The position numbers and the translations under genes are program-made. Under the pieces are notes generated by a model. It had not been told where the DNA came from. It ran no database searches and saw nothing but the letters and a program-made list of their open reading frames with translations. A stretch of DNA of 64,000 nucleotides from an uncultured Clostridia bacterium (GTDB lineage: Bacteria; Bacillota; Peptococcia; Peptococcales; Peptococcaceae), in assembly GCA_944391285.1 (NCBI GenBank), contig CALXSY010000004.1:41477-105476 (forward strand), in the 5' to 3' direction. Shown piece after piece: positions 27,928 to 36,635 of the stretch. Every line of letters starts with the position of its first letter. Within the stretch, counting starts at the first letter, position 1.

Positions 27928-28023
27928 CAAAACCACCTCCAAAGGTTTTTTATCCCCAAATATCCCAAAAATCGTTTAATATTATATTATTCGCTTTAAA
28001 GGGGCATTTGTCCTTGTTTATGT

Positions 28024-29856
28024 TTAAATTTTATAAAATTTTCTCAAGTTCTCCTTAGCCTCTTTGCTGCCCCAATCCCGGGCATTTAAAAAGATTTCCT
28101 TGGCTTTCGCTTTATCCTTTTTCACGCCGGTGCCGTAGTAATAGCACAGGGCTAAATTATTAGCTCCGTCGCTGTTATTTTGCGCATAGGCCAGGGAATA
28201 ATATGCAAAAGCGGCTTTTGGGTCTTTTTTGGTGCCGTAGCCGTTGTCATAGCACAGTCCCAGATAATTTTGGGCTTCGGCATAGTTCTGCGCCGCTGAC
28301 AGCTGAAACCATTTAAAAGCTTCGGCATTGTTTTCCTTGACGCCCTCGCCTAAATAATAGCGTATAGCTAAGTTGCACTGAGCAGCGGCATTGCCGGCAT
28401 TGGCTGCCACTTTGTACCAATGCAGGGCTTCGGAAAGATTTCTTTCGGTACCGCTGGCGTAAAAATAGCAGTTTGCCAATTCGTTCTGGGCGCTGGCTAA
28501 GCCGTTGTCAGCCGCCTTTTGGTACCATTCAAAGCTTTCTTTTAAATCTTTGGCTCGCCCCAGTCCCAAATAACAGCAAATGCCGTAATTATACTGAGCC
28601 TGCGAATGATTATTCTGCGCCGCTAAAAGATAAAATTTAGCCGCTTTGTCATAATTTTGCTCTGTCCCTTCGCCGTTGGCATAATATTGAGCAGTTTTAA
28701 ACTGGCTTTCGGCGTGCCCTTCTAAGGCGGCACGTTCGTACCACTGAAGGCTGAGCTTGCGGTCGGGGGCAATACCGCCCTGCCCTTTTTCGTAAATTTC
28801 CCCCAGCTTGCACATAGCCGGCAGATAACCGCCCTGCGCCGCTTGGGTATACCATTTGAGCGCCAAAGCTCCGTCACGCTCGATGCCAAAGCCGCCTAAA
28901 TAGCAAAATGCCAGATTGTACTGCCCTTCCAATGAGCCGCCCCGAGCCGCCTGGGCAAATAACTGCACCGCCTGCTCTTGGTCAGCCTCCACTCCTTCCC
29001 CTTTAAAGAAGCGAATACCTTGCTCGTTGGCTTCGTCGCCGCTGAGCCGGCTGTCTTTGCGGGGATTTTCTTCAGCTGATTTATTGATGGGAATGATTCT
29101 GGTCTTCCAGACTTCTTCTTCCTCATCTTCAGCTTCTTCTTTTACATTAATTTCCTTAGTGGGCTCTTTTTGAGCAGTAAGTGCCGCTAGAGCCTCTTTT
29201 TGTCCTAATTCCGCCAAGAAATCTTCTGTGCTTAAAGGTATATTTTTTAGGCGGTATTTGCTTAAAAGATCGTCAATGCCTTTAACGCCGTCAAACCAAG
29301 GCGCAATATTTTGAGGCAGGGCTAAATTAAGCGCCAAGACCTCTTTATTTAAGCGCGCCCAAAAGCTTTCCGAAACACAGCCGCAGGCAAAAAAGAGCTT
29401 AATTTTATTTTTAGAGCTGCTGACAGCTTCTAACCAGCTTTTCAAAAGCCTGCCCTGCGGCAAAAGCTCTTCATCCTTTAAAATTTCCAAATAACGCTTT
29501 TGATTAAACTTTTTTTCTTCCTTGGAGCGCTCGCTCTTGGAAAATGCCGGATGCTGAGCCAATATTTCCGCCAAATCCGGCGAATTTTCTTTAAAACCCG
29601 GGATATTTAATCCCATATTTAAGGCTTCTCTCAGTAAAAACCGGTAACTGTTCTTCTCGCAGGTGCTTAAATACCCGCGCCCGCTGAGGCTTAAAGCCAA
29701 ATTCTCATACCACGAAGTATGGTAAAAATACTGATCGTATTCATCACTTTGGAGGTAAATGGTTAATTGTGCCATCACAAGCGCCAACGAAGAATTCTGC
29801 GCCAAATACTCTTGCCAAATCTCTTTTTTATAAAACTGAACCATCATTTCAGGCAA
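28024..29856 (-). CDS. Sel1-repeat protein
   Basis: About 610 aa. The N-terminal ~250 residues are unassigned, with an acidic linker (EEAEDEEEEVW). From about residue 280 to the end run nine Sel1-type repeats of 36 residues (for example ANEQGIRFFKGEGVEADQEQ, QYNLAFCYLGGFGIERDGAL, QCNLAIRYYLGEGVKENNAE). Sel1 solenoids mediate protein-protein contact. AGGAGG lies 7 bases before TTG at 29856, whereas the next ATG is 16 bases away, so TTG is chosen. Diverges from the DEAD-box gene. Confidence 0.88.
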   Translation of the reverse strand: MPEMMVQFYKKEIWQEYLAQNSSLALVMAQLTIYLQSDEYDQYFYHTSWYENLALSLSGRGYLSTCEKNSYRFLLREALNMGLNIPGFKENSPDLAEILAQHPAFSKSERSKEEKKFNQKRYLEILKDEELLPQGRLLKSWLEAVSSSKNKIKLFFACGCVSESFWARLNKEVLALNLALPQNIAPWFDGVKGIDDLLSKYRLKNIPLSTEDFLAELGQKEALAALTAQKEPTKEINVKEEAEDEEEEVWKTRIIPINKSAEENPRKDSRLSGDEANEQGIRFFKGEGVEADQEQAVQLFAQAARGGSLEGQYNLAFCYLGGFGIERDGALALKWYTQAAQGGYLPAMCKLGEIYEKGQGGIAPDRKLSLQWYERAALEGHAESQFKTAQYYANGEGTEQNYDKAAKFYLLAAQNNHSQAQYNYGICCYLGLGRAKDLKESFEWYQKAADNGLASAQNELANCYFYASGTERNLSEALHWYKVAANAGNAAAQCNLAIRYYLGEGVKENNAEAFKWFQLSAAQNYAEAQNYLGLCYDNGYGTKKDPKAAFAYYSLAYAQNNSDGANNLALCYYYGTGVKKDKAKAKEIFLNARDWGSKEAKENLRKFYKI

Positions 29857-29982
29857 AGTGACCCCTCCTTTTTTCTTTTGCTTATTATACCACTTATTTA
29901 TGAATATCACAAGGGAAAACTTGCATTATTTTTCTCGGTAAGCTATAATTAAAGGCAGATAATTAAATGAGGAGCAAACTTT

Positions 29983-31227
29983 ATGGATAATTTTAATACT
30001 CTGCCTGTAAATCAAGACTTAGTACGTGTTTTAACGGATATTTACGGCTTTACTGAACCAACAGCAGCCCAAAAGGAGGCGGCTGAGCCTTTTATCAAAG
30101 GCGAAAATATTTTATTGCAGGCTCAAACCGGCAGCGGCAAAACTTTTGCTTATTTACTGCCGCTGGATACAATGATTGATCCTGCAAAAAAGGAATTGCA
30201 GGGCATTATTTTAGCACCGACCCATGAGCTGGCGGTGCAGATCAGCCGCACCAATGAGGAATTGTGCCAAAAAGCCCAGCTGCCGATCAAAACGATTTGC
30301 TTAATCGGCGAAGCCAATATTAATAAGCAAATTGAACGGCTCAAGGATAAACCTCAGTTAGCCGTAGGCACCCCGGGGCGAATCTTGGATTTGTTTAAAA
30401 AGCGCAAGCTAAACGGACAAACGATAAAAATCTTACTTTTAGATGAAATCGATGAGCTGGTGGATAACACCAACCGCCAAAGTGTGGAAGAAATATTCAA
30501 AGCCGTGCGCCGTGACCGACAGGTAGGTGCTTTCAGCGCCTCTGTCAGCGCCGGTGCCCGGGAGTTTCTGCACCAATGGACCGGTGAACTTAAGGAAATC
30601 AACCTGAGCGCTCAAACTATTTTAAATCCCAACATCAAACATTATTATCTCGTAGCGCCTTTAAGGGAAAAAGCCGATGTTTTGCGCAGTCTGATTCATG
30701 CATTGGATGAGGAAAAAATTCTGGTTTTTGCCCAAAACGGACGCAATATTGAGCTGGTAGCGGACAAGCTGTGCTATCACAAGCTTAAGGCTCAAGCCCT
30801 GCACAGCGCCTTGTCCAAAGACGACCGCAAAAGCGCCTTGGAGGATTTCCGCAAAGGTAATTTGCAGGTTTTAATCGCTTCGGACTTAGCGGCTCGCGGC
30901 TTGGATATTCAAAATATCGGCTGTGTCATCAATCTGGATTTCCCTCAGTCCGCCAATGAATACATTCACCGTGCCGGACGCACCGGACGAATGAATAATT
31001 CCGGCATCTGTATAAGCCTTGTTACTTCACAGGAAGTCGCTCCTTTAAGAATTTACAAACGGGAATTTAAGCTGGAGATGGAGGAAATTCACCTTTACGG
31101 CGGCAAGATTTATCCCGGTCCCCCTAAAGGCAAGCGTCCTTCAAAAAACGGGGCAAAGGAGAAAAATTCACCCCAAAATACTGCTAAAAAAGCCAAAAAA
31201 AAATTAAAAAATTTACAAAAAAACTAA
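29983..31227 (+). CDS. DEAD-box-family RNA helicase with DEID motif
   Basis: 414 aa superfamily 2 helicase: Q motif region FTEPTAAQKEA, Walker A AQTGSGKT, Ia PTHELAVQI, TPGRILDLF, motif II DEID (LLLDEIDEL) in place of DEAD, motif III SAS (AFSASVS) in place of SAT, then HSALSKDDRKSALEDFRKG, SDLAARGLDI and VI HRAGRTGR. A Lys-rich tail (KKAKKKLKNLQKN) probably binds RNA. Motifs needed for ATP binding and hydrolysis are present despite substitutions. A CshA/CshB-like role in RNA turnover or ribosome assembly is inferred. GGAGC before the ATG. Confidence 0.88.
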   Translation: MDNFNTLPVNQDLVRVLTDIYGFTEPTAAQKEAAEPFIKGENILLQAQTGSGKTFAYLLPLDTMIDPAKKELQGIILAPTHELAVQISRTNEELCQKAQLPIKTICLIGEANINKQIERLKDKPQLAVGTPGRILDLFKKRKLNGQTIKILLLDEIDELVDNTNRQSVEEIFKAVRRDRQVGAFSASVSAGAREFLHQWTGELKEINLSAQTILNPNIKHYYLVAPLREKADVLRSLIHALDEEKILVFAQNGRNIELVADKLCYHKLKAQALHSALSKDDRKSALEDFRKGNLQVLIASDLAARGLDIQNIGCVINLDFPQSANEYIHRAGRTGRMNNSGICISLVTSQEVAPLRIYKREFKLEMEEIHLYGGKIYPGPPKGKRPSKNGAKEKNSPQNTAKKAKKKLKNLQKN

Positions 31228-31252
31228 TGCCTAAAAAAGCATTAGTTTTTTT
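31222..31252 (+). terminator. Terminator after the helicase gene
   Basis: 9-bp stem AACTAATGC/GCATTAGTT (31222-31230, 31239-31247) followed by a run of T; it begins within the last codons of the gene. Confidence 0.88.
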
Positions 31253-31354
31253 ATTTCGCCCTTTAAAATTTGTTCTGCGCATAAATTTATTAAAATTGCA
31301 GATACTTATCTTGCACCAAAATATTAGGCAGCCTATAAAACGGAGGTGAAAAAT

Positions 31355-31546
31355 ATGCAAAACAACAACAAAACTAACCAAGGTATGAACAGCGAAAATT
31401 GTCATCGTGACAACAGCGCCCAAAATCGTGCTGAGCAAAAAAAATCTACAACTAATGCTAAAAATCAAGTTCGCACTGATGCCCAAAATAAGGCTCATAC
31501 TTCTTCAACCAACTGCATGGGCAAAAACAAAAACAACGACAGATAG
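31355..31546 (+). CDS. Small Asn/Gln/Lys-rich hydrophilic protein
   Basis: 63 aa, start MQNNNKTNQGMNSENCHRD, with GGAGG 8 bases before ATG at 31355 (a GTG at 31346 is less likely). It is very rich in Asn, Gln, Lys and Thr and has two Cys and almost no hydrophobic residues, so it is probably unfolded or nucleic acid associated. It resembles small Clostridia proteins that accumulate in spores, but no SASP signature is visible. Monocistronic between two strong terminators. Confidence 0.65.
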   Translation: MQNNNKTNQGMNSENCHRDNSAQNRAEQKKSTTNAKNQVRTDAQNKAHTSSTNCMGKNKNNDR

Positions 31547-31593
31547 TTAAAATGAAAAGCTATACAGACCCGACAACAAAATAACTTCCCCCA

Positions 31594-31628
31594 TAAAAAA
31601 AGTACCGAATAAATTCGGTACTTTTTTA
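31594..31628. terminator. Bidirectional terminator between the small N-rich gene and rubredoxin
   Basis: Stem AAAAAAGTACCGAAT / ATTCGGTACTTTTTT (31595-31609, 31613-31627), symmetric, with U tracts for both convergent genes. Confidence 0.92.
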
Positions 31629-31629
31629 A

Positions 31630-31785
31630 TTAATGTTTGTAAAAAGCATCTTTGCCTAAGCCGCACAATGGGCAAACCCAATCCTCAGGCAGATCAGCAA
31701 AGGCAGTGCCTGGTGCTACGCCGTTATCAGTATCGCCTTCAACCGGATCATAAATATAACCGCAAGGGCATTCGTATTTTTCCAT
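31630..31785 (-). CDS. Rubredoxin
   Basis: 51 aa one-iron electron carrier: [17 protein letters not shown], then [20 protein letters not shown] and [10 protein letters not shown]. The two Cys pairs CPCG and CPLCG bind the iron; the first is CxC-G spaced as CPCGY (Cys6 and Cys8 region), closer than the usual CxxCG, so the C-P-C spacing is slightly unusual. It should donate electrons to oxygen- and peroxide-detoxifying enzymes such as the rubrerythrin at 56.9 kb. GGAGG lies 8 bases before the ATG. Shorter than many gene-length cutoffs. Confidence 0.92.
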   Translation of the reverse strand: MEKYECPCGYIYDPVEGDTDNGVAPGTAFADLPEDWVCPLCGLGKDAFYKH

Positions 31786-31852
31786 GGAAAAAACCTCCTT
31801 AAAAAATAAAAGTTATTTAAAATATACCCCAAAAAACATAGCCTTAAACATT

Positions 31853-32368
31853 TCAGCCTTGAATATTTGGCAAATAAGAAAGCATCAAGGCTAAAGAGAA
31901 AACAATATAGGCAACAACAATACCTAAAGTAATGCGAACGGAAGTATCGCCGTTTTCTTTGTAAAACTTTTCTTTTTGCAAATTAGGCATATTCAAAGAC
32001 TTTTCAATACAGGAATGAACGTAATTGGAATACAAATAATTGCCGAAAAATCCGCAGATAAGCGGCGGAATTAAGTTGAAAACTGCCAAAATACCGCTGG
32101 CAACTACTGAGGTAGTTGAAACAAAGCGCATAGAAATATACATTATAACAAAATTATAGGCTAAAAACATAGCTCCCGGGATAAACATTTTGCGATAAAA
32201 GCACCAAAAAATAGAAAATATCAGACCGCAGAGGTTAAAAGAAATTTTTGTTCCTTTTTCTTCCATCCGTTCAAACTTAGTTAAGTAATAATCCAGCTTT
32301 TTTTCGCCGATGAACCGTTTGTACTCACGGTTTAAATCCTTTGTTTTGATTTCATTTTTTTCAAGCAT
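31853..32368 (-). CDS. DUF2628-like membrane protein
   Basis: 171 aa. A charged N-terminus (REYKRFIGEKKLDYYLTKFERM) is followed by ISFNLCGLIFSIFWCFYRKMF, the pattern of DUF2628 proteins, and about four membrane segments (45-60, 62-78, 85-110, 145-165). Function unknown. Separate transcription unit, convergent with nothing on its left except rubredoxin 67 bases away on the same strand. Confidence 0.72.
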   Translation of the reverse strand: MLEKNEIKTKDLNREYKRFIGEKKLDYYLTKFERMEEKGTKISFNLCGLIFSIFWCFYRKMFIPGAMFLAYNFVIMYISMRFVSTTSVVASGILAVFNLIPPLICGFFGNYLYSNYVHSCIEKSLNMPNLQKEKFYKENGDTSVRITLGIVVAYIVFSLALMLSYLPNIQG

Positions 32369-32571
32369 CTGACGCCTCCGAAATATTATAAAAAAGTTTA
32401 AGTAATAAATAATATTTTATATTAAAAGGCGATTTTAGTCAAGGGAAAACTGTCAATTAATAACGGAATAATGCTTTAGCTTCCAAAAATTAAATTATTT
32501 TAATAAACAAGTAGTGTAATTTTAAAAAAAATGGTGTATAATAAAAAAAATGAGAAAAAGGAGAAGAAGAG

Positions 32572-34113
32572 ATGGCCTACAAAGCAATGTATCGCATATT
32601 TCGGCCGGCAAGTTTTGCAGAGTTGGTGGGGCAGGAGCATATCAGCACAACTTTAAAAAATGCCCTTAGAACTAACCGCTTAGCCCACGCCTATTTATTC
32701 TGCGGTCCCAGGGGCACCGGCAAAACCTCCAGCGCCAAAATTTTGGCCAAGGCGGTCAACTGTCTTAATCCCCAAGACGGCGAACCCTGCAATGCTTGTG
32801 CCAACTGTCAAGCGATCAACGAAGATAGATTTCCCGATGTCATTGAGATAGATGCGGCAACCAACCGCGGTATTGACGAAATAAGGGAGCTGAGGGACAA
32901 GATTCGCTTTGCTCCGGCTAACGGCAAAAAGAAGGTTTATATCATCGACGAGGTGCATATGCTCACCAACGAAGCTTTTAATGCATTGCTGAAAACCTTG
33001 GAGGAGCCGCCGGAATATGTCTTGTTTATCATGGCAACCACCGAAGCCAACAAAGTGCCCTTGACGGTGCTGTCCCGCACTCAGCGCTTCGATTTTCGGC
33101 AGATTGCGCCCAAAGAGATGAAAAAACGCCTCAGCTACATCGCCGGCGAAGAAAATTTGACCATCAGCGATGAAGCCTTGAGCCTAATCGTGCGCAAAGC
33201 CGACGGCGGCTTAAGAGATGCTATCGGTTTATTGGACCAATGCGCCGCTTTTGCTGACGGCGAAATTTCCACCGCCGCTGTTTTAGCAGTCATAGGATCT
33301 ATCGGCGAGGAAAATACTGCGGCGCTGTTAACGGCGATTATTCAAAACGACTACAACGATTTGTTTAGCCAAATCGACGATTATGTAGGCTCAGGCAAAG
33401 AATACGCCACCATAGTCAATGAGCTGGTGAGTTATCTGCGGCAGATCATGCTGATTAAAATCAAGCAAAACAATTTGGTGATCTTAAGCGAGGATATCTT
33501 GCCCCGAGCCGAAGCGCAAAGCCGGCAGATTCCTTTAAACAAGCTGACGGCGCTGCTCAACCGCTTAACCAAAGCCCGCAGCGATCTGCGATTCACCCAG
33601 CAGGGACGCATTATTTTGGAAACAGCCCTTTTGGAATGCGCTCTCATTTTAAATGATGAGGCAGCAGTCAAAGAGGAGCAGAAACCGAAAATTGCCGCTC
33701 CCAAAAAAGCCCAGGCTCCGGCTCCCGCTGTTTCGCCGGAAGAGGAAATAAAGGCGGATAACACGCCTAAAATAAGCCTGGATACCGACAATGATGTTTT
33801 GCAAAACTGGGATAAACTTTTGCAGGAACTGCGCAGTGAAAGTATTCAAATCTACGCCTTTTTAAAGGAAGGACAGGCGATGGGGCTGGAAGATGGACAG
33901 CTGGTGATTAAGTTTGACTCCAAGCACAAGTTTCACAGTAATAAAATCAATCAAAGCGATAATAAAAAAATAATAGAAAAACTTCTGGAAAGATTGACAC
34001 AGAAGAAAGTAGGGCTTAAAATCTATTGTGAGGAAAAAGACGGCGATTTTGCCAGCAAATATGATTTAGCTCAAAAAGCTCGGGAAGTATTCGGCGATCT
34101 TTTGGAAGAATAA
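32572..34113 (+). CDS. dnaX: DNA polymerase III subunit gamma/tau
   Basis: Clamp-loader ATPase. 513 aa: RPASFAELVGQEHIS, Walker A GPRGTGKTSSAKILAKA, a zinc knuckle (CNACANCQ and the upstream Cys), KVYIIDEVHMLTNEAFNALL, LEEPPEYVLFIMATTE and the SRTQRFDF arginine region. The C-terminal ~150 residues after a Lys/Ala/Pro linker (about 365-395) form the tau part. AAAGGAG precedes the ATG; -10 TATAAT at 32536. First gene of dnaX-ebfC-recR. Confidence 0.95.
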   Translation: MAYKAMYRIFRPASFAELVGQEHISTTLKNALRTNRLAHAYLFCGPRGTGKTSSAKILAKAVNCLNPQDGEPCNACANCQAINEDRFPDVIEIDAATNRGIDEIRELRDKIRFAPANGKKKVYIIDEVHMLTNEAFNALLKTLEEPPEYVLFIMATTEANKVPLTVLSRTQRFDFRQIAPKEMKKRLSYIAGEENLTISDEALSLIVRKADGGLRDAIGLLDQCAAFADGEISTAAVLAVIGSIGEENTAALLTAIIQNDYNDLFSQIDDYVGSGKEYATIVNELVSYLRQIMLIKIKQNNLVILSEDILPRAEAQSRQIPLNKLTALLNRLTKARSDLRFTQQGRIILETALLECALILNDEAAVKEEQKPKIAAPKKAQAPAPAVSPEEEIKADNTPKISLDTDNDVLQNWDKLLQELRSESIQIYAFLKEGQAMGLEDGQLVIKFDSKHKFHSNKINQSDNKKIIEKLLERLTQKKVGLKIYCEEKDGDFASKYDLAQKAREVFGDLLEE

Positions 34114-34148
34114 AATAATTAAAGAAAAATTTAAGGAGGATATCATAA

Positions 34149-34472
34149 ATGGGTGCAAATATGCAAAAAATGATGAAGCAAATGCAGCAAATGCAAGCCA
34201 AAATGGCTAAATTGCAGGAGGAATTAGCCCAAAGACCTTTTGAGGCTACCAGCGGCGGCGGAGTAGTAAAGGTAACCGTAAACGGTGCCAATGAACTTAT
34301 CAATGTAGAAATCAGCCCGGAGGTTATGGACCCGGAGGATCCGGAAATGCTGGGCGATTTGATTATTGCTGCTGTCAATGAAGCATTGCGCAAGGCTCAG
34401 GAAACTACCGAAAGCGAAATGGGCAAACTGACCCAAGGGCTTAAAATGCCCGGTGGTCGCGGGTTATTCTAA
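34149..34472 (+). CDS. Nucleoid-associated protein EbfC/YbaB
   Basis: 107 aa. Met/Gln-rich N-terminal helix (MQKMMKQMQQMQAKMAKLQ) followed by the dimer core (PFEATSGGGVVKVTVNGANE, SPEVMDPEDPEMLGDLIIAA) typical of YbaB/EbfC, which binds DNA as a dimer. In the conserved dnaX-ebfC-recR order. AGGAGG lies before the ATG; the stop overlaps the recR start. Confidence 0.94.
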   Translation: MGANMQKMMKQMQQMQAKMAKLQEELAQRPFEATSGGGVVKVTVNGANELINVEISPEVMDPEDPEMLGDLIIAAVNEALRKAQETTESEMGKLTQGLKMPGGRGLF

Positions 34473-35068
34473 TGGCTTACGATGATGCTCTTGCGGAGCT
34501 TATCGAGCAGTTTGCCGCTTTGCCCGGCATCGGGCGCAAAAGCGCCCAGCGGCTGGCTTTTCACATCTTAAAGGTGCCTAAGGAAGAAGCCTATGCTTTA
34601 GCCAATGCTATCGTGAAAGCCAAAAAAACCATTCACTACTGCAAACGCTGCTTTAATTTGACTGATCAGGAATATTGCCCTATCTGCCGCAACAGCCGCC
34701 GCCAGCAAAAAATTATCTGCGTGGTAGAGGACGCTAAAGATATCGTCGCTTTGGAGAGGGTAGGGGAGTATTTCGGGCTGTATCATTGTTTAGGCGGTGC
34801 GTTATCACCTTTGGACGGCATCGGTCCGGAGCAGTTAAGAATCAAGGAATTGCTGGTGCGCTTGCAGACAGAGGGAACAGAAGAGGTTATTTTAGCGACT
34901 AACCCGACTATCGAGGGGGAAGCGACGGCGATGTATTTAAAAAGCCTGTTAAAGCCCAGCGGCATTAAGCTGACCCGCTTAGCACAAGGCTTGCCGGCCG
35001 GCAGCGATATCCAATACGCCGATGAACTGACTTTAGGGCAGGCGTTGCATAATCGGCTGGAAATTTAA
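34472..35068 (+). CDS. recR: Recombination mediator RecR
   Basis: 198 aa: HhH N-terminus (FAALPGIGRKSAQRLAFHIL), zinc finger with CKRCFNLTDQEYCPIC, and a Toprim domain (ICVVEDAKDIVALE, EVILATNPTIEGEATAMYL, LTRLAQGLPAGSDIQYADEL). RecR works with RecO and RecF at single-strand gaps. Its ATG shares the final A of the ebfC stop (TAATG), so it is coupled. Confidence 0.96.
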   Translation: MAYDDALAELIEQFAALPGIGRKSAQRLAFHILKVPKEEAYALANAIVKAKKTIHYCKRCFNLTDQEYCPICRNSRRQQKIICVVEDAKDIVALERVGEYFGLYHCLGGALSPLDGIGPEQLRIKELLVRLQTEGTEEVILATNPTIEGEATAMYLKSLLKPSGIKLTRLAQGLPAGSDIQYADELTLGQALHNRLEI

Positions 35069-35075
35069 TGAGCAC

Positions 35076-35120
35076 AATAGAAATTATCAGGAATTCTCTT
35101 GGTAATTTCTATTATTTTTT
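35076..35120 (+). terminator. Terminator after recR
   Basis: 11-bp stem AATAGAAATTA/TAATTTCTATT (35076-35086, 35103-35113), extendable inward through wobble pairs, followed by a T run. Confidence 0.85.
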
Positions 35121-35135
35121 GAAGGATAATTAACA

Positions 35136-36554
35136 ATGGAAGAAGTTTTTAATAAGCCACCTAAGAATTTAATCATTGCCTTAAGCTTAACGGCAATTAT
35201 GACAACAATTAATGTTACGGCGTTCACTATTCTTTTACCGGAATATATGGCAATATTCAAAACCGATCTTTTAACAGTCCAATGGCTTTCTACCGGATAT
35301 ACAGTGGCTCAGTGCATGATCGTATTAGTTGTCGGTTATTTTGCTGATAAGTACAGCGCCCGCAATGTTTATATAGCGGGAGTAGTCTTATTTGCGCTTT
35401 TTTCTTTGATAAGCTGCTTTGCCAATAATATTTATTTTTTGATAGTTTTCCGCATGCTGGCAGGCTGTGCGGGAGGCATGATTTCCTCGGCCTCGCCGAC
35501 AATTATTTATCAGTCCTTTGCGGAAAAACTACAGCTGCAAACCATGGCTTATTTTACCATGGCCGGCGGTTTGGGAGTAGCATTCGGACCGGCAGTAGCC
35601 GGGTTTTTGGAAGGAATCATCGGCTGGCGCTGCGTTTATATTTTTAATATTGTAATAGCTGCGGTGGTTATTTATCCTTTGTGGAAATACACACCGAAAC
35701 TGGTGCACGGAGTTAACAAAAAGCTGGATTACAAGAGCTTTTTTGTTGGCGCGGCCGGGACCTTTTTATTGCTCTTCTCTTTAAGCTACGGCGCCCAATG
35801 GGGCTGGCTTTCGCTGAAAACCTTGGGCTTTTTAGCCTTGGGGATCGCATGCTTGGCGCTGTTTATTTTAATCGAATGGCGCAGTGAGGAGCCGATACTC
35901 AATGTCCGCATCTTATTAAACCGCTATTTCCGCCGTGGAGCGGCTATGTATGGCGTGGCAGCAATCGCATTAGTAGTTTCGCCCTTTGTTATGTCCTTTT
36001 ATTTTCAAAAGGTATGGAGCTACAGTGTGCTGCAAGCCGGGGAGGCAATTATTATTCCGAGTTTAGCCATGGCGGTCGCCTCGCCAATCAGCGGCAAAGT
36101 AGCGTTTAAAGTTCCTGTTAAACCTATAATTTTAGCGTTTTATGTCATGCTGATCGGCATCACATATATGTTAGGGCAATTAACCCCTCAAACGACCTTG
36201 CTTTATATTATGATTTGGCTGACTCTGCGCTATGCTGTAATCGGGGTGACGGAACCTTTGATTGCCAACTGTGCCTTTTCCTTGGTTGACCAAGAGTTGA
36301 TGAGCCATGCTTCCTCCATGAACTCTTGGATCAGATACATGTGCAACGCTTTAGCTTTAGCCGTTTTCACCGGCATTTTAAACGAAAAAAATGCATCTTA
36401 CATTTCAGCCGGTCAAGCTCCGGAAATAGCAATGTGCAATGCTTTAAATGACATTACCCTTTATTCCGTGCTGGTTATTGTGCTGTGTATTCCTATTGCT
36501 TTTTCCTTAAAAGACAAGCAAAGCCTGCAAAAATCAAGCAAAACACAAAAATAA
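35136..36554 (+). CDS. MFS drug transporter, DHA2 (14-TM) type
   Basis: 472 aa with about 14 membrane segments. N-terminal half: TAIMTTINVTAFTILLPEYM, QWLSTGYTVAQCMIV (motif D-type), GYFADKYSARNVYI (motif A) and RMLAGCAGGMISSASPT; GGLGVAFGPAVAGFLEGIIGWRCVYIFNI is motif C, characteristic of antiporters. Substrate unknown. Start ATG 35136 after GAAGGA; own unit between two genes of the same strand. Confidence 0.86.
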   Translation: MEEVFNKPPKNLIIALSLTAIMTTINVTAFTILLPEYMAIFKTDLLTVQWLSTGYTVAQCMIVLVVGYFADKYSARNVYIAGVVLFALFSLISCFANNIYFLIVFRMLAGCAGGMISSASPTIIYQSFAEKLQLQTMAYFTMAGGLGVAFGPAVAGFLEGIIGWRCVYIFNIVIAAVVIYPLWKYTPKLVHGVNKKLDYKSFFVGAAGTFLLLFSLSYGAQWGWLSLKTLGFLALGIACLALFILIEWRSEEPILNVRILLNRYFRRGAAMYGVAAIALVVSPFVMSFYFQKVWSYSVLQAGEAIIIPSLAMAVASPISGKVAFKVPVKPIILAFYVMLIGITYMLGQLTPQTTLLYIMIWLTLRYAVIGVTEPLIANCAFSLVDQELMSHASSMNSWIRYMCNALALAVFTGILNEKNASYISAGQAPEIAMCNALNDITLYSVLVIVLCIPIAFSLKDKQSLQKSSKTQK

Positions 36555-36635
36555 CGGAAAAATCTTTACATCGTTTTTATCATATGATATAATTAATGCC
36601 AGAAAAAATCAATCCACTGAAAGAAGGAATTTTAT

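Noticed and set aside
32369..32571. SRP RNA gene upstream of dnaX, as in many Bacillota
   Set aside because: The stretch is AT-rich without GC-rich helices or the SRP GGAA/GNAR signature.
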